A stretch of 64,000 nt of DNA from the NCBI RefSeq assembly GCF_049319665.1, contig NZ_JBMOUD010000006.1, positions 1 to 64,000 on the forward strand, read 5' to 3'. Positions 7,651 to 16,428 of this stretch are shown piece by piece. Within the stretch, counting starts at the first letter, position 1; every line of letters begins with the position of its first letter. Source of the stretch: JBMOUD01 sp049319665 (GTDB lineage Bacteria; Pseudomonadota; Gammaproteobacteria; Enterobacterales; Enterobacteriaceae). A model generated the notes under the pieces. It did not search any database. It was not told where the DNA came from and was given only the letters and a program-made list of their open reading frames with translations. The position numbers were made by a program, and so were the translations under genes.

Positions 7651-8547
7651 TTAATTCTGCGCCTCAACCCTTCTCGCCAGCATCTCGTGGAATAACTTGG
7701 TGGCCATTGAAATCGTTCTCTGACGAGGCAGGCCGAGATCGACTTTGACCGTGCCCATTACCGCATCGGAGAGCGAGACGGCAATCAATTTGTCTGGGTC
7801 CGGCGTATCGTCAACGTTGAGTTGCGGCATGATAATCAGCGCTAATCCCATTGCCGCAAGGCGTTTTTGTACATCGGTGGAGTTGGTAATAAAACGCAGA
7901 TCCAGACTCAGTGCCTCGCGTTTGGCGGCCGATTCCAACAGCTGACGGACAGAGAAATTAGAGGGCGGTATCGCCAGCGGATATTGCGCGATGTCTCGCA
8001 AGGTGAGAAAGCTTTTACCGGAAAGCGGATGGTGTAGCGACATCAGGATTTTATGCTTAAGCGAACAGGAGTGGGTGATTTGGAGTTCCGCGCTTACCGG
8101 CATATAAAAGCTAATCACAATGTCAGTTTTTCCGGATATCAACGCTTCCGCCAGATGCGGCGCGCTGCCGACTTCGACTTCGAAGGTGACTTTTGGGTGG
8201 AGCAGGCGAAAGTCATTAATGGTCGGGGCAATAAAGGCAGCAATCAGGCTCTCCGCCGAACTGATGCGGATACTGCCGGAGACAATACTTTGTGAGGCGG
8301 AAATTTTCTCCTTTACGGTGTCCAGCTCCACTAAGGTAGCCTGTACCGCCTGGGCGAGATATTCCCCCTCACGAGTCAGCTTGATGCCACGCGGGCTGCG
8401 TTCGATCAGCGATGCGCCATAATAATGCTCGAGCAGCTCAATTTGGCGTGTTACCGCCGTCGGCGTGACAAACAGCTTGTCTGCCGCTTCCCGCAGTGAA
8501 CCTGATTTGGCAACCTGGCTGAAATATCTCAACGCTCTGAGCTGCAT
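7651..8547 (-). CDS. LysR-type transcriptional regulator
   Basis: A 298-residue LysR regulator. The winged helix-turn-helix spans residues 1-60 (LRALRYFSQVAKSGSLREAA, then TPTAVTRQIELLEHYYG). The effector-binding domain follows from about 90 and includes GSIRISSAES. GGAG lies seven bases before the ATG. It is divergent from the MHS transporter and amidase genes across a 600-base intergenic region, the usual layout for a LysR activator of a catabolic operon. The inducer would be a substrate or intermediate of that pathway. Length is normal for the family. Confidence 0.85.
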   Translation of the reverse strand: MQLRALRYFSQVAKSGSLREAADKLFVTPTAVTRQIELLEHYYGASLIERSPRGIKLTREGEYLAQAVQATLVELDTVKEKISASQSIVSGSIRISSAESLIAAFIAPTINDFRLLHPKVTFEVEVGSAPHLAEALISGKTDIVISFYMPVSAELQITHSCSLKHKILMSLHHPLSGKSFLTLRDIAQYPLAIPPSNFSVRQLLESAAKREALSLDLRFITNSTDVQKRLAAMGLALIIMPQLNVDDTPDPDKLIAVSLSDAVMGTVKVDLGLPRQRTISMATKLFHEMLARRVEAQN

Positions 8548-9149
8548 TGCTCATCTCCATGATCTCAATGACACAACTTATTGCTGCATCATTGCGTCTA
8601 TTTTTATTGAGATCAATTTCCCATTAATCACTCTGTTTCATAAGGTGCGGCGCTCCTTTTAAGGGCGTAGGACGATTATTATCGTGCAACCATTACCGGC
8701 AGGCTGAATTAAAAAGGACGCGGATTATTATTTTAGAAATTTATCAGCAGGTTAATGATTTTGGCTGTTTGCAATATCATGGTGAGGTTTTGATTGGGTG
8801 CACACATTCAGGGCGAGACGCTATGGCGATTAGTCCTCCGTTTATTTTTGCAGTGATAGGGGTAAAGTTAAAAAGTGATAATAATCATTGAGATAACATT
8901 ATGCATATTATTAACTTATCGTAAGCCAGATTTTGAGTGCACACATTTTTTATACACTGAAATTGCTCATTGGTGATAGTCGCGTGCCAGCGCGTTTGAT
9001 ATATCTCAACGGCAACCCGTCTCACCGGCGCTCCCACGTTTACCAAGCCCGGATATCCCGGTGTGAAAGGCAACGTTGTTATCAAACTCGATTCTTCTTT
9101 AAGAAGAACGGTGTAATGTGCACGACTATTACATTCAGGAAGGCCTAAC
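8548..9149. promoter_or_regulatory. Divergent control region, LysR/MHS transporter
   Basis: Six hundred bases without a credible gene. The motif TATCTCAA(C/T), or its complement, occurs at 8887-8896, 9002-9010 and, less fully, near 8564-8570 and 8606-8612. The same TATCTCAAC recurs at 13441-13449 upstream of the aminotransferase. An exact 11-base direct repeat GTGCACACATT sits at 8798-8808 and 8937-8947. GTAAT and ATTAC flank a further GTGCAC near 9115-9132. These are candidate regulator sites; none is proven. Confidence 0.45.
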
Positions 9150-10460
9150 ATGTCGAATCAAATCAGTCAGGACGGTCCGGAGCGAAAAGCGACACGCAAA
9201 GAAGTCTTTGCCGTGGTGCTTGGCGCAGCCGTCGAGTTTTTCGATTTCAGTGCTTATGCCACTTTTGCCGTCATGATTGGCAATGCATTTTTCCCCTCTA
9301 ATAATCCGTTCGTCAGCCTGTTGTTATCGCTATCGGTGTTTGGTATTGGCTTTGTTGTGCGTCCGTTAGGGGCGATTTTTATTGGCAGTTATGCCGACCG
9401 CGCCGGCCGCAAACCGGCGATGTTATTAACCATGGTATTGATGATTGTCGGTACCGCAGGGCTGGCCATTTTGCCTGGTTACGCCAGCATTGGCATGGCT
9501 GCACCTATCTTGCTGGTACTGGGCAGAATGATGCAGGGGCTGGCGTGGGGAGGCGAAGCGGGGCCAGCCACCACCTTTATCATGGAAGCGGCACCACAGG
9601 GTAAACGAGCTTATTACACCAGTTGGCAGATTGTGGCCCAAGGGTTGGCTGGGATCACCGCCGGTTTAATTGGCTATACACTGACGGTGATACTCACTCC
9701 CGCGCAGTTGGCAAGTTGGGGATGGCGTATTCCTTTCGCGTTTGGCCTTATCGTACTGCCTATTGCTATGTATCTTCGCCGTCACTTGAAGGAAACTTTC
9801 AACGCACAAGATCATGCGGCGGCTAAATCTACCGGTAGCCTGTTATCTGAGGTGATGAAAAACCATCGTGGGCTGATTTTACTCGGTATCTTTATGCTCT
9901 CTGGCAGTACCATTACCCAGTATTTCCTCAACTATATGACCACCTATGCGCTCAACGAGCTGCATTTCGCTTCCGGTATTGCCATGACATCGACCATTCT
10001 GATCGGCGTTTGTGTGGTGATCTTCTCGCTGGTGGGCGGTTGGATGGCAGACCGGTTTGGCAGAAAAGTCACCATTATTTTGCCGCGCATTGTGCTGTTG
10101 ATTCTGCTGCTTCCCGGTCTGCAAATGATAAATGCCTATCGTACTGAAACGGTGTTTTTCTCGGTCATCGCCGTGTTTGCGGCGCTGCAATGCATCAGCG
10201 GTTCCGGTGTGCTGGTGGTGCTGTGCGAAAACTTCCCCAAATACGTGCGTTCCACCGGTTTCTCTATCGCTTATGCCTTTGGCATCACCATTTTTGGCGG
10301 CACGGCGCAAATCGTTTTCTCCTGGCTAATTAAGGTCACGGGGAATCCAGTGTCGCCAGGATATTACCTGGTCGCCGCCAATATTCTCTGTCTTGCTTCC
10401 GTCATCCTGATCAAAGAAAGACGGCACATGACGTCGCTGGTGGCGGCGAAAACCGCTTAA
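9150..10460 (+). CDS. MHS-family metabolite:H+ symporter
   Basis: A 436-residue major facilitator of the metabolite:H+ symporter group, with about 12 membrane helices. Family marks are VEFFDFSAYATFA in helix 1, GSYADRAGRKPAM in the first cytoplasmic loop, QGLAWGGEAGPA in helix 4 and GGWMADRFGRKV in the second half. Relatives carry citrate, tricarballylate, alpha-ketoglutarate, shikimate or betaine, so the substrate is probably a small organic acid or zwitterion. AAGG lies upstream of the ATG. It is followed 46 bases later by an amidase and is probably cotranscribed with it, under the divergent LysR gene. The company of amidase and omega-aminotransferase suggests an amide or beta-amino acid substrate (inference). 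Confidence 0.85.
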   Translation: MSNQISQDGPERKATRKEVFAVVLGAAVEFFDFSAYATFAVMIGNAFFPSNNPFVSLLLSLSVFGIGFVVRPLGAIFIGSYADRAGRKPAMLLTMVLMIVGTAGLAILPGYASIGMAAPILLVLGRMMQGLAWGGEAGPATTFIMEAAPQGKRAYYTSWQIVAQGLAGITAGLIGYTLTVILTPAQLASWGWRIPFAFGLIVLPIAMYLRRHLKETFNAQDHAAAKSTGSLLSEVMKNHRGLILLGIFMLSGSTITQYFLNYMTTYALNELHFASGIAMTSTILIGVCVVIFSLVGGWMADRFGRKVTIILPRIVLLILLLPGLQMINAYRTETVFFSVIAVFAALQCISGSGVLVVLCENFPKYVRSTGFSIAYAFGITIFGGTAQIVFSWLIKVTGNPVSPGYYLVAANILCLASVILIKERRHMTSLVAAKTA

Positions 10461-10506
10461 GTCTCTCAAAGAATCATTAATCAGATTAGTGGCGGGGTGC
10501 TGAAAT

Positions 10507-11979
10507 ATGAACAACGTAATGAGCTGGGAACAATGGGCGGCCCATGATGCAACCGGGTTGGCGGAGCTAGTAAAAAAAGGTGACGTCTCAGCGGCTGAGC
10601 TGGCGGCACAGGCCGCCGCCGCCACGGCCAAGGTTAATCCGCATATCAGTTCTGTGGTTGAGCTGTTTGATGATGCGATTGCCGATCCTGCCACCGATGG
10701 CACAAAATTGGACGGGCCTTTTTACGGCGTGCCGATGTTGATGAAAGATCTGGGGCCGGGATTGAAAGGGCGTTTACAGGAGCAAGGCTCTAAGTTTATG
10801 CGCGGCAATCGGCCTACGGAAGATGCGTTTTTAACCCATAAAATCCGTCAGGCCGGGATCAATATTATTGGCCGTTCTGCCACGCCAGAGTTTGGCGTAG
10901 CGGGATCGGCAGAAAACCCGGACGTCTATGTGGTACGTAATCCCTGGAATACCTATTACACCACTTTTGGCTCGTCAGCCGGGGCGGCATCCTCCGTGGC
11001 GGCCGGGGTGCTGCCGCTGGCTCATGCCACCGACGGCGGCGGATCGATTCGTATCCCGGCTGGTTCTCATGGCTTAATCGGCCTGAAAAGTACGCGCGGC
11101 GTGTTCTCTATTGCGCCCGCGTTGTCTGATATTACCGGCTATGTCTCGACCCAGGGCTGCGTGAGCCGCACAGTGCGTGACTCGGCGCTGTTTATCGACA
11201 GTTGTCGCGGCGGTGCGCCGGGGGAGTTTATGCCGTATTGGCGCAGTGACGAGAGTTACTCACAGCTGATTACCCGCGATCCCGGTCGGTTAAAAATCGC
11301 CGTGTCTCATGAATGGGGCGGCTATCGCGCTGACCCGCACTTTGTGCAAGAGCTAGAACGCACGGCACGATTGCTCGAAGAGTTGGGGCATCATGTTGAA
11401 TGGCTGGTGCCTGATATTGATTTTGACGCCGCATTCCGTGCGCAGACCACGTGTTACATCAGCAACTTCGCCCAGTCTATTCAGCGCCTGCTAGAAAAAA
11501 GGGGGTTAAATGCTCCCCCGGAAGATTTGGTCGAGCCGATCAATATCAAAATCTGGCAGAAAGGACTAAACATGTCCTACAGCGACCGCTGGCTGATGCA
11601 GGATGTGTTCAACAGCACTTCCCGTAAGCTCGGAGAGTTTTATGAGCAGTGGGATATCATCCTGACCCCAACTTTCTCCGGTCCGACGCCATTAATGGGG
11701 GAGATGCGTTACCTGACGCTGAGCGATAATCCCGACGTATTAAGCTGGTTCTACGACTTATGGGAACTGTTCTCCTACACGCCGCTTGCCAGCCTCACCG
11801 GTACGGCGGGCATCTCTATTCCCCTTGCCTGGCAGCAGTCGGGCCTCCCGCTAGGCATGCATTTCCAGACCCGGCAGGCCAATGACGGCTTACTGTTACA
11901 GTTGGCAGCGCAGTTGGAGAGGGCGCTGGGAGGGCGCTTTAATGGCAATGCCGTTCCAGCTATTCATGTGACTAGGTAG
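10507..11979 (+). CDS. Amidase-signature family hydrolase
   Basis: A 490-residue amidase-signature enzyme. The Ser-cisSer-Lys triad is visible: Lys80 in PMLMKDLG, cis-Ser156 in FGSSAGAASS and nucleophile Ser180 in DGGGSIRIPAG. Spacing matches the family (24 residues between the serines). It should hydrolyse a small carboxamide to acid and ammonia in the cytoplasm, since there is no signal peptide. It follows the MHS transporter by 46 bases. It is not GatA: there is no GatC/GatB neighbour and the substrate loop differs. The actual amide is unknown; a beta-amino-acid amide would suit the neighbouring aminotransferase and semialdehyde dehydrogenase (inference). Confidence 0.85.
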   Translation: MNNVMSWEQWAAHDATGLAELVKKGDVSAAELAAQAAAATAKVNPHISSVVELFDDAIADPATDGTKLDGPFYGVPMLMKDLGPGLKGRLQEQGSKFMRGNRPTEDAFLTHKIRQAGINIIGRSATPEFGVAGSAENPDVYVVRNPWNTYYTTFGSSAGAASSVAAGVLPLAHATDGGGSIRIPAGSHGLIGLKSTRGVFSIAPALSDITGYVSTQGCVSRTVRDSALFIDSCRGGAPGEFMPYWRSDESYSQLITRDPGRLKIAVSHEWGGYRADPHFVQELERTARLLEELGHHVEWLVPDIDFDAAFRAQTTCYISNFAQSIQRLLEKRGLNAPPEDLVEPINIKIWQKGLNMSYSDRWLMQDVFNSTSRKLGEFYEQWDIILTPTFSGPTPLMGEMRYLTLSDNPDVLSWFYDLWELFSYTPLASLTGTAGISIPLAWQQSGLPLGMHFQTRQANDGLLLQLAAQLERALGGRFNGNAVPAIHVTR

Positions 11980-12029
11980 GCTACTTAATCAAGTAGCGAT
12001 AGATTTTTGTGATGATTTATAGGGGGTAG

Positions 12030-12315
12030 GTGCAGGTTCGTTCGCTTATCAATATATTGCAATATATCAGCGTTGCCGAACGCGACCGGCAGGGGCTTTT
12101 CGGCGAAAGCCCCTGCACCCAACGCCTGCACTTAGCTTATCGGGTCGCTTTGCGACTACCCGCACTCTCTACTTCGGCCTGTCGGGTCGGCTGAGACGGG
12201 CGTCCTGCCCGGCTCAACCTAAAGCAGACCTCCCTGTCTGCTTTCCCCTGGCCTCATTCGTTCGTTTGGCCGACAAGATGCGCTATTGAAGGTCAACTGA
12301 TGAAGGTCAACTGAT
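12030..12315. repeat. Structured ~290-bp repeat, copy A
   Basis: A copy, in reverse orientation relative to 46650-46951, of a GC-rich repeat. It runs from CGTTCGCTTATC-type ends through GCGACCGGCAGGGGC, CTTATCGGGTCGCT and GACGGGCGTCCTGCCCGG to TTGAAGGTCAACTGATGAAG. Bases 12221-12244 form a hairpin AAAGCAGAC/GTCTGCTTT whose arms differ from those of the other copies but still pair. It fills the gap between the amidase and the next LysR gene. Confidence 0.8.
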
Positions 12316-12358
12316 AGGTGACGATCGGGGACTGCATCATGTGAATATGGGTAGGGGG

Positions 12359-13261
12359 TTATAATGGAAGTGAATTAAGGAATAACTCCAGGATTGAGTT
12401 AGGTCTACGGCCTTTCCTTGTTACTACTGAAATTTCGGTTTGCACGCATAGCTGCTGTGGGGCAATAGGTTTCATTATGCCTTTTTCTTGCCACAGGGCC
12501 GCGTAGTGATCCGGTAAGAATCCAACGTATCTGCCGGTGAGGATCAGAAAGGCGATGCCTTCGCGGTCTGAGGCGCTGGCGGTGCCATTGAAATATTGCA
12601 GTATGTCGAGGATGTCGGCTGTCATGCGATAAGTGGGAATGATGGCGTCATACTGGCTAAAGGTGTTGGCATCAGGCTCGCCGTCATAATCGAACAACGG
12701 ATGTTTTTCGCTGCAATAAAGATAGGATTTTTCATCGTAGAGCTGGGTGTAATCTAGCCCGGAAATAGGTGAGGCTTTCGGTAATACGCCGACATGCAGC
12801 CTGCCGTCCATTAGCCCTCGTTCGATTTCTGACTCGGTGCTCATACTCAGATTGATGCGAATACCTGGACCGTGGCGATTGAGCTTCTCAAGCGCGTTAG
12901 TGATGTGCATCTTAGGCTGAGTAACCAGATTATTAATGATGCCAATATTGAATTCACCGCGCAGGTTTTTATGCATCTCATTGACCTGCTGACGGAAGCC
13001 TTCAATCGATGCCATCATGGTTTCGCTGAGTTTTAAGATCTCCCGCCCTTCATCCGTCAACGAAAACCCGGCTCTGCCGCGCTGGCATAAGCGCATCCCC
13101 AGTCGTTTCTCCAAATCACTCATATGCAGGCTGATCGCTGAGCGGGTGATGCCCAACATAATCTCCGCCGCAGAGAAGCTCCTACAGTCCGCAACGGTTT
13201 TAAAAATTCGCAGTAATCGAAGATCGAAATCAGTGGTTTGGCCGAGTGATTTGTTTTTCAT
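12359..13261 (-). CDS. LysR-type regulator of the aminotransferase/dehydrogenase genes
   Basis: A 300-residue LysR regulator with the winged helix-turn-helix at about 12-72 (LRLLRIFKTVADCRSFSAAE, then ITRSAISLHMSDLEKRLG) and a co-inducer domain from about 100. It is divergent from the aminotransferase and dehydrogenase genes and is their likely regulator. An ERIC element lies between it and the aminotransferase, so the original promoter spacing has been altered. It is not closely similar to the LysR protein at 7651-8547, so the locus has two separate regulators. Confidence 0.85.
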   Translation of the reverse strand: MKNKSLGQTTDFDLRLLRIFKTVADCRSFSAAEIMLGITRSAISLHMSDLEKRLGMRLCQRGRAGFSLTDEGREILKLSETMMASIEGFRQQVNEMHKNLRGEFNIGIINNLVTQPKMHITNALEKLNRHGPGIRINLSMSTESEIERGLMDGRLHVGVLPKASPISGLDYTQLYDEKSYLYCSEKHPLFDYDGEPDANTFSQYDAIIPTYRMTADILDILQYFNGTASASDREGIAFLILTGRYVGFLPDHYAALWQEKGIMKPIAPQQLCVQTEISVVTRKGRRPNSILELFLNSLPL

Positions 13262-13273
13262 ATATTTAGGTTT

Positions 13274-13400
13274 TATACCCTATAGACTTCGAGTTGTAGG
13301 TAGGCGGCAATCGAATGAATCCCCAGGAGCTTAGATTGCTAAGTGACTGGGGTGAATGAGAGCAGCCAACACCCCTACAACTTGAAGTGTGACGGGGATA
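13274..13400. repeat. Full ERIC element (127 bp)
   Basis: Exactly 127 bases from TATACCC to GGGGATA. The central part contains the ERIC consensus (AATCCCCAGGAGCTTAG, AAGTGACTGGGGTGAATG). It lies between the second LysR gene and the aminotransferase. Confidence 0.9.
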
Positions 13401-13506
13401 CGTGAGTAAACTTATAACTAATCATGCAATAAAACATATTTATCTCAACTGTCGTTTGATTGCAAACTCTACCGACATCTGTAGGGAATCTGTAGAGAGA
13501 GACGCT

Positions 13507-14838
13507 ATGAACAACGATCGGCAGCATGCTTCACTGAACCTCAAAGCACACTGGATGCCATTCAGTGCCAACCGCAGTTTTCACCGCGATCCGCGCTTTA
13601 TTACCGCCGCCCACGGGCGCTGGTTGACGGATGATAAAGGTCGGCAGATTTTTGACAGCCTTTCAGGTCTGTGGACCTGCGGCGCGGGACATACGCGTAG
13701 TGAGATCCAACAGGCGGTATCTGCTCAGCTTGGCACCTTAGATTACTCACCGGGCTTCCAACATGGTCACGCGCTGTCGTTCCAGCTGGCTGACAAAATT
13801 GCGCAGTTGATGCCGGACGACCTCAACCATGTGTTCTTCACCGGCTCCGGTTCTGAATCGGCTGATACCTCGGTCAAGATAGCGCGGGCTTACTGGCGTG
13901 CTAAGGGCCAGCCCGCCAAGACGAAATTGATTGGCCGTGCGCGGGGATATCACGGCGTGAACATTGCCGGTACCAGTCTGGGAGGGATTGGCGGCAACCG
14001 TAAAGCCTTTGGGCAGTTTATGGATGTTGACCATCTGCCTCACACCTTGCAGGCCGATCAGGTATTCACGCAGGGGATGGCGGAAACCGGTGGCGTTGAG
14101 CTGGCGAATGAGATGCTCAAACTGATTGAACTGCACGATGCCTCGAATATCGCCGCGCTGATCGTTGAGCCATTGTCCGGTTCTGCGGGAGCCATCATTC
14201 CGCCGAAAGGCTATCTGCAACGCCTGCGCGAGATCTGCGACCAGCACAACATCTTGCTGATTTTTGATGAGGTCATTACCGGCTTTGGCCGTTTGGGACG
14301 CTGGAGCGGTGCGGAGTTCTTTGGCGTAACGCCGGATATGCTCAATTTTGCCAAGCAGATCACTAACGGTGCGATCCCGCTCGGCGGCGTGGTGGTCAAA
14401 AGCGAAATTTATGACACCTTTATGTCGCAGCCGCTGCCGGAGCACGCAGTAGAGTTTGCCCACGGTTACACCTATTCCGGCCACCCGGTCGCCTGCGCCG
14501 CCGGTTTGGCAACCTTGGAACTGATGGAAAAAGATAACCTGATCGCCCGTTCTGCCGAACTGGCCCCACATTTTGCCTCTGCGCTGCACGCGCTACGCAA
14601 CTGCCCGAATGTCGTCGATATTCGCAACTGCGGTTTAGTCGGGGCGATTCAGCTTGCTGCGCGTGATGGCGACGCTATTGTTCGCCCGTATGACGCGGGT
14701 ATCGCACTATGGAAAACCGGGTTCTACGTGCGCTTTGGCGGCGATACGCTGCAATTTGGCCCGATGTTCAATACCGAAACCGCCGAGCTGGACCGACTGT
14801 TCGACGCCGTTGGCGATACGCTTCACCAGATTCGTTAA
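13507..14838 (+). CDS. Omega-amino acid:pyruvate aminotransferase (class III)
   Basis: A 443-residue class III PLP aminotransferase close to beta-alanine:pyruvate transaminases. Asp254 in LLIFDEVITGFGRLG binds the pyridine nitrogen; Lys283 in FAKQITNGAIPLGG is the Schiff-base lysine. GSGSESADTSVKIARAYW is the cofactor-phosphate region. It transfers the amino group of a beta- or omega-amino acid (beta-alanine, 3-aminoisobutyrate) to pyruvate, giving the semialdehyde and alanine. The start at 13507 is preferred to a longer in-frame extension because it matches the family N-terminus and follows GAGAGA. The dehydrogenase that should consume the semialdehyde starts 32 bases downstream. Confidence 0.88.
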   Translation: MNNDRQHASLNLKAHWMPFSANRSFHRDPRFITAAHGRWLTDDKGRQIFDSLSGLWTCGAGHTRSEIQQAVSAQLGTLDYSPGFQHGHALSFQLADKIAQLMPDDLNHVFFTGSGSESADTSVKIARAYWRAKGQPAKTKLIGRARGYHGVNIAGTSLGGIGGNRKAFGQFMDVDHLPHTLQADQVFTQGMAETGGVELANEMLKLIELHDASNIAALIVEPLSGSAGAIIPPKGYLQRLREICDQHNILLIFDEVITGFGRLGRWSGAEFFGVTPDMLNFAKQITNGAIPLGGVVVKSEIYDTFMSQPLPEHAVEFAHGYTYSGHPVACAAGLATLELMEKDNLIARSAELAPHFASALHALRNCPNVVDIRNCGLVGAIQLAARDGDAIVRPYDAGIALWKTGFYVRFGGDTLQFGPMFNTETAELDRLFDAVGDTLHQIR

Positions 14839-14870
14839 AACTGATTATCACACCAGTTAAGGAAACGACC

Positions 14871-16367
14871 ATGAGCATTGTTACTCATCTTATTAATGGC
14901 GAAATGCGTCCTGCTAATGGACGTGTTGCCGATGTTTTTAACCCGTCAACCGGTAAAGCCGTTTGTCAGGTCGAGCTGGCTAGCCAAGCCACGGTCGAAG
15001 AGGCCATTGCAGCGGCAAAAGCGGCGTTACCGGCATGGCGCAATCTGCCACCGGCAAAACGGGCGCAAATCCTGTTTCGTTTTAAAACCCTGCTGGAAGA
15101 GAACGAAGCGAAAATTGTTGCGCTGATTAGTGAAGAGCACGGCAAGACGCCAGAAGACGCGGCGGGAGAGCTGCGTCGAGGGATTGAAAACGTGGAATAT
15201 GCTACGGCAGCACCGGAGTTGCTAAAAGGTGAGTTCAGCCGCAATGCCGGGCCAGATATTGATTCCTGGAGTGATTTTCATGCGGTTGGCGTGGTGGCGG
15301 GGATCACGCCGTTTAACTTTCCGGCGATGGTGCCGCTGTGGATGTATCCGCTGGCTATAGCCTGTGGCAATACCTTTGTGCTTAAACCTTCCGAGCGCGA
15401 TCCGAGTTCCACGCTGCTGATTGCCAGTCTTTTATTACAGGCCGGCCTTCCTGCCGGGGTGTTAAATGTGGTGAATGGCGATAAAGAAGCCGTCGACACA
15501 TTACTCGCCAGCCCGGACGTTAAGGCGATAAGCTTTGTCGGTTCGACGCCGATTGCTGAATATATTTATCGCGAAGGAACCCGACGTGGCAAGCGAGTAC
15601 AGGCGCTGGGCGGCGCTAAGAATCATGCGGTGTTTATGCCGGATGCCGATCTGGATAATGCGGTGAGCGCTTTAATGGGCGCGGCCTATGGTTCCTGTGG
15701 CGAGCGCTGCATGGCGATCTCCGTGGCGGTCTGTGTTGGCGATCATATTGCGGATGCGCTGATTAGCAAGCTGGTACCCAGAATCAAGGCGCTGAAAGTC
15801 GGTGCCGGGACGCAGTGCGGCCTGGATATGGGCCCGCTGGTCACTCAGGCACATCTGGAGAAAGTGACCGGTTATGTCAATGACGGCGTAGCCGCCGGGG
15901 CTGAGCTGGTGGTGGATGGGCGGGATATCAGTATTGCCGGTCATGAACAAGGGTTCTTTATCGGCGGCTGCCTGTTTGACCGCGTCACCACTGAGATGCG
16001 TATTTATCAGGAGGAGATCTTTGGCCCGGTGCTGTGCGTGGTGCGCGTAGCGAGTCTGGAACAGGCTATCGCGCTGATTAACCAGCATGAGTACGGTAAC
16101 GGCACCTGCATCTTCACCCGCGATGGTGAATCCGCACGGCTGTTCAGCAACGAAATCGAAGCTGGCATGGTAGGCATCAACGTCCCGCTGCCCGTACCCG
16201 TCGCCTTCCACAGCTTCGGCGGCTGGAAACGCTCACTCTTTGGCGACCTGCATGCCTACGGCCCCGACGGCGTTCGCTTCTATACCCGTCGCAAAACCAT
16301 CACCCAACGCTGGCCGAAACGTGAAACCCACGAAGCCGCACAGTTCGCTTTCCCCAGCAATCAGTAA
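14871..16367 (+). CDS. mmsA: Methylmalonate-semialdehyde dehydrogenase (CoA-acylating)
   Basis: A 498-residue aldehyde dehydrogenase of the MMSDH group. The catalytic cysteine is Cys280 in the family motif GERCMA; the CoA-dependent MMSDH have this motif rather than the usual glutamate-containing ALDH arrangement. TPFNFPAMVPLWMYPLA near 147-163 and the ending FYTRRKTITQRW are typical. It converts methylmalonate or malonate semialdehyde with NAD+ and CoA to propionyl-CoA or acetyl-CoA plus CO2. AAGGAAA lies before the ATG. It completes the pathway begun by the aminotransferase, so the operon degrades beta-alanine or 3-aminoisobutyrate. Lower-GC genes left and right make this GC-rich block look like a module with its own history. 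Confidence 0.9.
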   Translation: MSIVTHLINGEMRPANGRVADVFNPSTGKAVCQVELASQATVEEAIAAAKAALPAWRNLPPAKRAQILFRFKTLLEENEAKIVALISEEHGKTPEDAAGELRRGIENVEYATAAPELLKGEFSRNAGPDIDSWSDFHAVGVVAGITPFNFPAMVPLWMYPLAIACGNTFVLKPSERDPSSTLLIASLLLQAGLPAGVLNVVNGDKEAVDTLLASPDVKAISFVGSTPIAEYIYREGTRRGKRVQALGGAKNHAVFMPDADLDNAVSALMGAAYGSCGERCMAISVAVCVGDHIADALISKLVPRIKALKVGAGTQCGLDMGPLVTQAHLEKVTGYVNDGVAAGAELVVDGRDISIAGHEQGFFIGGCLFDRVTTEMRIYQEEIFGPVLCVVRVASLEQAIALINQHEYGNGTCIFTRDGESARLFSNEIEAGMVGINVPLPVPVAFHSFGGWKRSLFGDLHAYGPDGVRFYTRRKTITQRWPKRETHEAAQFAFPSNQ

Positions 16368-16428
16368 GTGATGATGAGTTTGTTAATAAAGTAATTATTT
16401 TGATTTTGACCTAGCAGTTGTTTTTCAA

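Noticed and set aside
8876..8894. Fur-box-like sequence GATAATAATCATTGAGATA
   Set aside because: About 12 of 19 matches, not palindromic in register, and no iron-related gene nearby.
8885..9151. Open frames on both strands in the LysR/MHS control region
   Set aside because: Overlap each other and candidate regulatory motifs; no family features.
13747..14589. 280-codon minus-strand frame inside the aminotransferase gene
   Set aside because: Shadow of a GC-rich gene on the opposite strand; the plus-strand product has a full catalytic set.
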